A stretch of DNA of 5,358 nucleotides from an uncultured Methanomicrobiales archaeon (GTDB taxonomy: Archaea > Thermoplasmatota > Thermoplasmata > Methanomassiliicoccales > Methanomethylophilaceae). Of the stretch, positions 1 through 4,681 are shown piece by piece; position 1 is the stretch's first letter, and every line of letters begins with the position of its first letter. Both the position numbers and the translations under genes were made by a program. The stretch is taken from the NCBI GenBank assembly GCA_937892275.1, contig CALAVG010000039.1, positions 1 through 5,358 on the forward strand, given 5' to 3'. Under the pieces are notes generated by a model. That model made no database searches, had not been told where the DNA came from, and worked only from the letters and a program-made list of their open reading frames with translations.

Positions 1-15
1 GCATTCAGCAAGCAT

Positions 16-22
16 TATAATA
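16..22 (+). promoter_or_regulatory. Probable box A (TATA) of the small membrane protein gene
   Basis: The sequence TATAATA lies with its centre about 32 bases before the ATG at 51. Archaeal transcription normally starts about 25-27 bases downstream of the box centre, so the transcript would begin near position 45 and leave a leader of only about 5 bases. The site is AT-rich against a more GC-rich surrounding. It is assigned from position and composition only. Confidence 0.5.
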
Positions 23-50
23 CGGAATCCGATAACAGGATGGTAATAAG

Positions 51-419
51 ATGAGCGATATGCCCAACACGATGAAATTGGGGATGGGTTGTGCCTTCCT
101 CGGTGCGATAGTCGCGTTCGCTTCCATGGCAGCCGCCTGGAACGGAACCGTCGATTCCGCAGCTCTTGTTGGTGTCGACATGGCCGCAGCGATGATGTTC
201 TTCGCGGTGGCCGGCAGCTTCTCCACATACAGTCCGGTGAAGGGTAAGACTGTCGTAGTGCTCTCCGCACTCGCCACAGCAGTCCCTATCATCGCCGGGA
301 TTTTCGGTGCAATGGGAGTTCTCTTCACTTTGATCTGCGCCGTTCTCGGAATCGTATGTGTCGTCATTGCAAGCATGCAGAGCACGAGAGAATACGTCGA
401 CAACAGCAGGGTCGTCTGA
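51..419 (+). CDS. Small four-helix membrane protein, function unknown
   Basis: I do not recognise the family. The 122-residue product is very hydrophobic, with four likely membrane helices at about residues 9-30, 38-57, 67-85 and 87-108. A short polar N-terminus (MSDMPNTMK) precedes them and a charged tail of about 14 residues (STREYVDNSRVV at the end) follows. The second and third helices are joined by a short loop with two lysines (SPVKGK). The first two helices are rich in Ala and Met. There is no cleavable signal peptide, catalytic motif or metal-binding cluster that I can see. ATG 51 was chosen because a TATA-like box lies just upstream; ATG 60, in the same frame, is a possible alternative. 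The only upstream ATG (position 40) is out of frame and stops after four codons. The gene has its own promoter-like box and a hairpin after its stop, so it looks monocistronic. A coding region is likely; the function is open. Confidence 0.75.
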   Translation: MSDMPNTMKLGMGCAFLGAIVAFASMAAAWNGTVDSAALVGVDMAAAMMFFAVAGSFSTYSPVKGKTVVVLSALATAVPIIAGIFGAMGVLFTLICAVLGIVCVVIASMQSTREYVDNSRVV

Positions 420-427
420 AACTACTC

Positions 428-460
428 AGGGTCCGAAAGGACCCTACATCTAATTTTGTT
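428..460 (+). terminator. Hairpin terminator after the membrane protein gene
   Basis: A perfect 7-bp inverted repeat, AGGGTCC at 428-434 and GGACCCT at 439-445, encloses a GAAA tetraloop of the stable GNRA class. A T-rich stretch (TAATTTTGTT, 451-460) follows. The stem starts 9 bases after the stop codon at 417-419. Position, stem stability and the T-rich tail fit an intrinsic terminator for this gene. It also sits about 65 bases ahead of the riboflavin kinase start, so it should insulate that gene from upstream transcription. Confidence 0.65.
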
Positions 461-464
461 AGAA

Positions 465-476
465 TTAATACATTAA
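465..476. repeat. Short inverted repeat upstream of the riboflavin kinase TATA box
   Basis: TTAAT and ATTAA face each other with a 2-base spacer (465-469 and 472-476). The repeat lies directly upstream of the TTTATT box at 481-486, where activators or TFB-recruiting elements can bind in archaea. In such AT-rich DNA a 5-bp repeat can arise by chance, so a regulatory role is only possible. Confidence 0.25.
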
Positions 477-480
477 CTTT

Positions 481-487
481 TTTATTG
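481..487 (+). promoter_or_regulatory. Probable box A of the riboflavin kinase gene
   Basis: TTTATTG within a T-run begins exactly 30 bases before ATG 511, which predicts transcription starting at or within a few bases of the start codon. The bases just before the ATG (CCGAACCACC) contain no Shine-Dalgarno sequence, consistent with a leaderless transcript. The box before the CDC48/VAT gene shows the same TTTATT at the same 30-base distance, which supports the call. Confidence 0.55.
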
Positions 488-502
488 GTAGTAGAAAATA
501 CC
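487..502. promoter_or_regulatory. Candidate operator (GGTA-N8-TACC) over the riboflavin kinase start site
   Basis: GGTA at 487-490 and TACC at 499-502 form an inverted repeat with an 8-base spacer. The match extends outward by a T:G wobble (486/503) and a T:A pair (485/504). It begins at the 3' edge of the TATA box and ends 8 bases before the ATG, where a bound repressor would block the polymerase. The encoded protein has a DNA-binding domain, and archaeal RbkR proteins of this architecture are known to regulate riboflavin genes including their own, so autoregulation is plausible. The arms are short and the assignment is inference. Confidence 0.35.
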
Positions 503-510
503 GAACCACC

Positions 511-1167
511 ATGGATGAGAAGTATGCGTTTGCTTTACGCAAACTGGCTCTACTGGGAGCTTTGGATGATTATGTCTCGATTTCCTCAAGGGAGTTGGGA
601 GAAGCCCTCGATATGAGCCAACAGTCCGCTTCCAAAAGGATCCTCGAGCTCATCGATCAGCAATACATCACCAGGGATCTGGGTACCAGGAAGCAGCGCA
701 TCAAGATCACGCCGAAGGGCGTGGAGGAGATGAAGAAGGAGTACACCGAATACCGCAGGATATTCGAGCGCACCGATCACATCAACATCCGCGGAGAGGT
801 CTCCAGCGGAATGGGAGAGGGAGGATACTACATCTGCCAGGATGGATATCTCTCGCAGTTCCAGTCCAAATTGGGATTCGCTCCGTTCCAAGGTACGTTC
901 AACGTCCGCATCTATCCCGAGGAGATCGGGAAGCTGGACATCGTAAGGAGCACGGCAGGCATCCTGATCAACGGATTCACATCCGAAGGAAGGAGCTTCG
1001 GGAACGTGATCGCTTACAAGGCGAAGATCCACAACATTGACTGCGCCATCATAGTGCCAGAAAGGTCCCATTATGTCGATATCCTGGAGATAATCGCTGC
1101 GTGCAGCATGAGAAGGACATTGAGCCTCAGCGACGGCGACAGGGTCGACGTGAAAGTAAGTCTTTGA
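511..1167 (+). CDS. ribK: CTP-dependent riboflavin kinase with N-terminal HTH domain (RbkR type)
   Basis: The predicted reaction is phosphorylation of riboflavin to FMN using CTP rather than ATP, as in archaeal RibK (EC 2.7.1.161), in the cytoplasm. The protein has 218 residues in two parts. Residues 10-75 look like a winged helix-turn-helix: SRELGEALDMSQQSASKRI covers the two helices and ITPKG closes the wing. Residues 92-218 are the kinase, with the glycine-rich GEVSSGMGEGGYY at 95-107 and GTFNVRI at 128-134. By comparison with Methanocaldococcus MJ0056, Thr129 and Asn131 should bind magnesium. The end, with LEIIAACSMRR and LSDGDRVDV, also fits the family. MJ0056 has only the kinase part (about 136 residues); Thermoplasma proteins have both. 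Two-domain members called RbkR act as both enzyme and transcription factor, so this one may repress its own promoter. ATG 511 has no ribosome binding site but is correctly placed for a leaderless start. The family call is secure; DNA binding is inferred. Confidence 0.93.
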   Translation: MDEKYAFALRKLALLGALDDYVSISSRELGEALDMSQQSASKRILELIDQQYITRDLGTRKQRIKITPKGVEEMKKEYTEYRRIFERTDHINIRGEVSSGMGEGGYYICQDGYLSQFQSKLGFAPFQGTFNVRIYPEEIGKLDIVRSTAGILINGFTSEGRSFGNVIAYKAKIHNIDCAIIVPERSHYVDILEIIAACSMRRTLSLSDGDRVDVKVSL

Positions 1168-1196
1168 GGCGGGGTCTCCCCCGCCTAAATTATTTT
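1167..1196. terminator. GC-rich hairpin between the convergent ribK and purQ ends
   Basis: A perfect 8-bp stem, AGGCGGGG at 1167-1174 and CCCCGCCT at 1179-1186, has a four-base loop. Its first base is the last base of the ribK stop codon. On the plus strand it is followed by AAATTATTTT, a T-rich tail suited to terminating ribK. On the minus strand the same stem begins 9 bases after the purQ stop, with a GAGA (GNRA) loop, but only a weak T content follows. It may serve both genes, more convincingly ribK. Confidence 0.7.
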
Positions 1197-2014
1197 CAGA
1201 ATTTCTCGAGATGCTTCATCACTGATTCGAAGACACATCTTCCGTCCCCTTCCTCAGTGTCGTATCCCCTGGTCCAGTCCGGGTGGGTGAATCTGGTCAT
1301 GACACGCTCCGGGTGGGGCATCATGCCCATGACATTACCTGCAGGGTTGCATATTCCCGCAATGTCCGATGGGGAACCATTGGGATTCCACGGATACTCC
1401 GCATCCGCTCCGTCGGGACAGACGTACCTGAACACGATCTGGTCGTTGTCCTCGAGCTTCTGCACAAAGTCGGGGTCCATGCTCATCAGGTTTCCCTCTC
1501 CGTGAGCGGAGGGGATCATGAGCATCTTCTTCTCGGGAATGCATTTGGTGAATGCACACTTGCCCCTGTTGTCGTTCCTCAGTATGGTGGGACGGCACTC
1601 AAACCTTCCGGACACGTTGTTGTACAGTGCCGCGTTGGGTTCTGCCCTCATGGTCTCGTCGAAAGCAGGAAGGAGTCCCATCTCCACCAGGATCTGGAAT
1701 CCGTTGCACACTCCAATTACAGGCTTGTCTGCTTCCACGAACTTCTTGACATCGCTTCCGATGGCGGCCTTGATCCTTGCCGCGAAGATCGCTCCTGCGC
1801 GGACATAGTCTCCGGCGGAGAATCCTCCGGGGAATGCAAGCACATCGTAATCCTCCAGGCTGCGCCTCATGTCGTCGGGGGCCTGTCCTATGAGCTGTTT
1901 GAGATGGACCTTCTCGGCCTTGGCGCCGACCATGTTCCATGCGTTCGCCATCTCATCCTCGCAGTTCGTTCCCTCGATACGGATGACGCATACCCTTACA
2001 TCCTCTGGCTTCAT
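1196..2014 (-). CDS. purQ: Phosphoribosylformylglycinamidine synthase, glutaminase subunit PurQ
   Basis: PurQ hydrolyses glutamine and passes the ammonia to PurL for FGAM synthesis in de novo purine synthesis. The 272-residue product is a class I (triad) glutamine amidotransferase. Visible motifs are the N-terminal RIEGTNCEDE (12-21), the oxyanion-region FPGGFSAGDYVRAG (61-74), the nucleophile elbow GVCNGFQ with Cys103, and MPHPER with catalytic His234 and Glu236. SAHGEG (169-174) is also typical of PurQ. The start at 2014 overlaps the purL stop as ATGA, and GGGAGGTGG (2029 to 2021) lies 6 bases ahead of it, inside the last purL codons. The frame stays open to an ATG at 2293, but that stretch is antisense-like to nothing recognisable and is simply purL read in another frame. 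At 272 residues it is longer than the roughly 225-residue Bacillus PurQ. The extra length seems to lie between the nucleophile and the His-Glu pair (about 140-225), as in other long archaeal forms. Confidence 0.96.
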   Translation of the reverse strand: MKPEDVRVCVIRIEGTNCEDEMANAWNMVGAKAEKVHLKQLIGQAPDDMRRSLEDYDVLAFPGGFSAGDYVRAGAIFAARIKAAIGSDVKKFVEADKPVIGVCNGFQILVEMGLLPAFDETMRAEPNAALYNNVSGRFECRPTILRNDNRGKCAFTKCIPEKKMLMIPSAHGEGNLMSMDPDFVQKLEDNDQIVFRYVCPDGADAEYPWNPNGSPSDIAGICNPAGNVMGMMPHPERVMTRFTHPDWTRGYDTEEGDGRCVFESVMKHLEKF

Positions 2015-4338
2015 TGCGAACCACCTCCCATGATGTTCCAGATGGGATCGTTCCATGCCTTCCTCATCTCCGCCACGGGTATCTCGGTGCCGTTGTCCTT
2101 GATCTTCAGGGAGTCTCCCTTGGTGATACCGATGATCTGTGCGTCGTCGCCCATGATCTCTGTGAACTCGGTCACATCCTTCCCGTCGACCTCTACGATC
2201 CAGCGGCTGTTGCTCTCGGAGTACAGGTTCCTCCTGAGGTCTCCGTCCATTCCAGAAAGGTCCAGCTCCGCACCTATCTGACCGGAGATGCACATCTCCG
2301 CCACGGCTATGGCCAAACCTCCGTCTGAACAGTCGTGGCAGCTCAGCACGAGCCTCTTGTCCATGGCCTTCAGGAGGTTCGCCATGTTCCTCTTGAGCGC
2401 AGGGATGTCCACTCCGGGGACCTCTCCCTCAACTCCGCCGAACTTCCTGAACAGTAGTGATGCTCCCATCTCGTCCTTTGTCTTTCCGACTATGAATATG
2501 CAGCTTCCGGCCCTCTTGAAGTCCGCTGTGACTGCCTTGGTGACATCGTCGATGATACCGCAGCCGAGCAGCATTGGAGTCGGCAAGATGTGCTTTCCTC
2601 CGGGCGCCTCGTTGTACAGACTGACGTTACCCGAGGGGATCGGGATGTTGAGCTCCCTTGCGATCTCTCCGAGTCCCCTGACGGCCTCCCTGAAGACTCC
2701 CAGCCTCTCTGGGATCTCGGGGTTTCCAAAGTTGAGACAGTCGGTGAACGCGTTGGGCATCGCACCTACTGCGACTATGTTCCTGCATGTCTCGTCTATG
2801 GCCGCCATTCCGCCCTTGTACGGGTCTGCCTCGCAGAACCACGGGTTGCATCCGATGGCCGCTGCCAATCCCCTCTTGCTTCCGGGTACGGGCAGGAGGA
2901 CCGATGCATCTCCGGGACCGGTCTCGTTCAGCTTTCCGACCATCGGGTGAATCGCTGTGCTAGCACGGACCTCGTGGTCGTACTGCCTGATGGCCCACTC
3001 CTTGGATGCCACGTTGAAATCCGAGAGCATCTTAAGGATGACCTCCTTGTCCGAGGGGAGATCGGGGAACTTCTCGTTGGCCTTGGTGTAGACCTTGGGA
3101 AGCGTATAGGGCCTGTTGTAGACCGGTCCTCCGGTCAGAAACTCCAGGCCCATGTCGAATATGAGCTCGCCGTTCCAGAACAGGCGCGTGCGCTTCTTGT
3201 CCGTGGTCTTGGCGATGGGTGTGGCGAGGACATCCCACATGTCGAAGATCTCCAGGACCTTCTCCACGTTCTCGGGCTTGCAGGTGCACATCATACGCTC
3301 CTGCGACTCGGAGACCCAGATCTCCCAGGGTGCGAGACCGGGCTCCTTCAGCGGGACCTTCTCCAGGTCCACATCCGCTCCGCAGCCCGCTTCCAGTGCC
3401 ATCTCTCCGACGACACAGCTCAGTCCGCCTCCTCCGAGGTCCTTCATTCCGGTGATCAGATGCTTCGCGTTGACCTCAAAGCATGCGTGGATCACAGGTT
3501 CCTTTGTGATGGGGTCTCCCAGCTGGACAGCTCCCCTGGAATCCTCATCCGATGTGGCTGTAAGGTCAGCGGATGCGAAGTTGACTCCATGGATACCGTC
3601 ACGTCCGGTACGTCCTCCTATGAGTATCATGACCTCGCCGGGTCCTCCGGCGAAGTTGTTGGCAAGGTCCTTCCTCTTGACGATACCGAGGCATGCCACG
3701 TTCACGAGGCAGTTCCCTGTGTACTTCTCGTCGAAGAAGAACCCTCCTGTGATGGTGGGGATACCGCAACGGTTACCGTAGTCCCTGATACCGGACACGA
3801 CACCGTTCACCAGATATCTGGGATGCTTCGTCCCCGGAGGGATCTCGCCTGCGTAATCGATGGGACCGAAACAGAGGGGATCCGCCAGTCCGATAGGCTG
3901 TGCTCCCATGCACACGACGTCCCTCAGGATACCTCCGATACCTGTGGCAGCACCTCCGTAGGGCTCCACTGCAGAAGGGTGATTGTGACTCTCAATCCTC
4001 AGACAGTATCCGTAATCATCGTCGAATACCATGACCCCGGCGTCTCCCCTGGAGAGGATGTCATCCCTGTCAAGTCCGAAGACGAACTCCTTGAGGATGG
4101 GTTTGCTGCTCTTGTAGCAGCAGTGCTCGCTCCATGCCTGTCCCAGGGACTGGAGCTCCACGTCGGTAGGGTCCCTGCCCTCCTTCTTGAAATAATCGCG
4201 GACCGCCTTCATCTCGTCGACGGACAATCCCAAAGCCATATCGGCCGAGACCTGCTTCAGCTGGTCGTCGGTGGCGTCGAGGATCTTCACGTCGTACAAC
4301 GGGAAGGGGACATCGCGCTTGACCATCAGATCTGCCAT
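2011..4338 (-). CDS. purL: Phosphoribosylformylglycinamidine synthase, large subunit PurL
   Basis: PurL is the ATP-using subunit of FGAM synthase: FGAR, ATP and PurQ-derived ammonia give FGAM, ADP and phosphate. The 775-residue product is the small bacterial/archaeal PurL type, without fused PurS or PurQ parts. It is built from two AIR-synthase-like halves. The first shows QAWSEHCCYKSSK (67-79) with the conserved His72, ESHNHPSAVEPYGGAATG (116-133), GGRTGRDGIHG (241-251) and KDLGGGGLSCVVGEM (299-313). The second shows DCLNFGNPE (533-541), PSGNVSLYNE (568-577) and HDCSDGGLAIAVAEM (668-682). All expected motifs are intact and no frameshift is seen. ATG 4338 was chosen because GGTGA ends 9 bases before it; Met5 lies too far from that site. 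The gene starts 4 bases after the purS stop and its TGA overlaps the purQ ATG, so the three subunits are co-translated. The length is within the usual range for this type, which is somewhat variable. Confidence 0.97.
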   Translation of the reverse strand: MADLMVKRDVPFPLYDVKILDATDDQLKQVSADMALGLSVDEMKAVRDYFKKEGRDPTDVELQSLGQAWSEHCCYKSSKPILKEFVFGLDRDDILSRGDAGVMVFDDDYGYCLRIESHNHPSAVEPYGGAATGIGGILRDVVCMGAQPIGLADPLCFGPIDYAGEIPPGTKHPRYLVNGVVSGIRDYGNRCGIPTITGGFFFDEKYTGNCLVNVACLGIVKRKDLANNFAGGPGEVMILIGGRTGRDGIHGVNFASADLTATSDEDSRGAVQLGDPITKEPVIHACFEVNAKHLITGMKDLGGGGLSCVVGEMALEAGCGADVDLEKVPLKEPGLAPWEIWVSESQERMMCTCKPENVEKVLEIFDMWDVLATPIAKTTDKKRTRLFWNGELIFDMGLEFLTGGPVYNRPYTLPKVYTKANEKFPDLPSDKEVILKMLSDFNVASKEWAIRQYDHEVRASTAIHPMVGKLNETGPGDASVLLPVPGSKRGLAAAIGCNPWFCEADPYKGGMAAIDETCRNIVAVGAMPNAFTDCLNFGNPEIPERLGVFREAVRGLGEIARELNIPIPSGNVSLYNEAPGGKHILPTPMLLGCGIIDDVTKAVTADFKRAGSCIFIVGKTKDEMGASLLFRKFGGVEGEVPGVDIPALKRNMANLLKAMDKRLVLSCHDCSDGGLAIAVAEMCISGQIGAELDLSGMDGDLRRNLYSESNSRWIVEVDGKDVTEFTEIMGDDAQIIGITKGDSLKIKDNGTEIPVAEMRKAWNDPIWNIMGGGSQ
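2021..2029 (-). promoter_or_regulatory. Shine-Dalgarno sequence of purQ inside the purL end
   Basis: Reading the minus strand, GGGAGGTGG is a near-perfect match to the anti-Shine-Dalgarno sequence, 6 bases before ATG 2014. It decides the purQ start. It also encodes the glycine-rich C-terminus of PurL (MGGGSQ), so the PurL tail may be shaped by the need for this site. With the ATGA overlap it indicates translational coupling. Confidence 0.8.
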
Positions 4339-4342
4339 TGGA

Positions 4343-4582
4343 TCATCTCACCGTTACTTTGTAATTCTGGATGACGGGATTAGCCAGGAGCTTCCTGCAC
4401 ATCTCCTCGCCGGCCTTCTTGGCCTCGTCCGCGGGGAGGTCGACCTCCATCTCGAACAGCTTGACGGTCTTGACCTCGCCGAGTCCCTTGAACCCGAGCG
4501 ATTCCAATGTCTTCTTCGTGTTCTTTCCCTCAGGATCGGCAACGCCTTTCTTGAGCTCGATTCTGATCTCTAATACAGCCAT
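4343..4582 (-). CDS. purS: Phosphoribosylformylglycinamidine synthase subunit PurS
   Basis: PurS is the small structural subunit that bridges PurQ and PurL and is needed for a working ammonia channel; the known bacterial complexes contain a PurS dimer per PurL and PurQ. The 79-residue product has the family's usual size of about 80. It shows an N-terminal strand (AVLEIRIELKKGV), the typical VADPEGK (14-20), a helix ending in ESLGF (27-31), the strand pair GEVKTVKLFEMEVDL, a second helix (52-68) and a final strand ending NYKVTVR. No catalytic residues are expected. Start choice: ATG 4582 matches the position for a leaderless transcript from the TATA-like box at 4610-4604. ATG 4588, two codons upstream (Met-Gly-Met), is possible but is too close to that box. 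The frame remains open far upstream, but that part is antisense to the CDC48 gene and has no PurS-like content. It is the first gene of the operon. Confidence 0.94.
   Translation of the reverse strand: MAVLEIRIELKKGVADPEGKNTKKTLESLGFKGLGEVKTVKLFEMEVDLPADEAKKAGEEMCRKLLANPVIQNYKVTVR
4348..4352 (-). promoter_or_regulatory. Shine-Dalgarno sequence of purL inside the purS end
   Basis: On the minus strand, GGTGA lies 9 bases before ATG 4338 and overlaps the last codons of purS (ACG GTG AGA). It fixes the purL start and, with the 4-base gap between the genes, suggests that ribosomes finishing purS re-initiate on purL. Confidence 0.65.
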
Positions 4583-4591
4583 ACCCATCCC

Positions 4592-4605
4592 TATCGCGTG
4601 CGATA
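4592..4605. promoter_or_regulatory. Candidate operator (TATCGC-GT-GCGATA) in the purS promoter
   Basis: This is a perfect 14-base inverted repeat with 6-base arms and a 2-base spacer. It overlaps the downstream end of the purS TATA box (4610-4604) and ends 9 bases before the start codon at 4582, covering the region where polymerase would be loaded. Its position suits a repressor site controlling the purine operon. No archaeal regulator known to me is assigned to this sequence, and chance or a transcript hairpin are alternatives. Confidence 0.4.
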
Positions 4606-4610
4606 ATAAA
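4604..4610 (-). promoter_or_regulatory. Probable box A of the purSLQ operon
   Basis: The minus strand reads CC-TTTATTA. The box begins 28 bases before ATG 4582, so transcription should start at or very close to that codon. No Shine-Dalgarno sequence of good quality precedes the ATG, which agrees with a leaderless first gene, while the two inner genes have strong ones. The opposite-facing CDC48 promoter has the same CC-TTTATT core. Confidence 0.6.
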
Positions 4611-4651
4611 GGTATTTGCTGGGATGGACGGGACAGGAACGGAGAACATCC

Positions 4652-4658
4652 TTTATTT
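4652..4658 (+). promoter_or_regulatory. Probable box A of the CDC48/VAT ATPase gene
   Basis: CC-TTTATTT begins 30 bases before ATG 4682. This predicts a transcript starting at the start codon, and no ribosome binding site is present between the box and the ATG. It lies 41 bases from the oppositely oriented purS box within the 99-base divergent region (4583-4681), so the two genes are likely driven by separate back-to-back promoters. Confidence 0.6.
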
Positions 4659-4681
4659 GTGAGACAGCATAATGCCGATAG

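Noticed and set aside
5..403. Minus-strand open frame of 132 codons opposite the membrane protein
   Set aside because: The plus-strand frame has a better promoter context, a terminator and a coherent membrane topology; the antisense translation is rich in Thr/Ala/Pro without structure.
586..1071. Minus-strand open frame of 161 codons opposite ribK
   Set aside because: Antisense to a confidently identified riboflavin kinase fusion, with no recognisable domain of its own.
1283..2281. Plus-strand open frame of 332 codons opposite purQ and the purL end
   Set aside because: Antisense to well-supported genes, with a low-complexity His/Val/Leu-rich translation and no family resemblance.
2015..2293. 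N-terminal extension of purQ to ATG 2293
   Set aside because: The extra residues are purL read in another frame. The ATGA overlap and the strong Shine-Dalgarno at 2029-2021 fix the start at 2014.
2590..4374. Long open frame of 594 codons on the plus strand opposite purL
   Set aside because: It is wholly antisense to an intact purL with all family motifs, its translation shows no recognisable domain, and long antisense frames are common with this codon usage.
4667..4675. Small dyad GCAT-A-ATGC in the CDC48 promoter
   Set aside because: Four-base arms are too short to call a site, and nothing else supports it.
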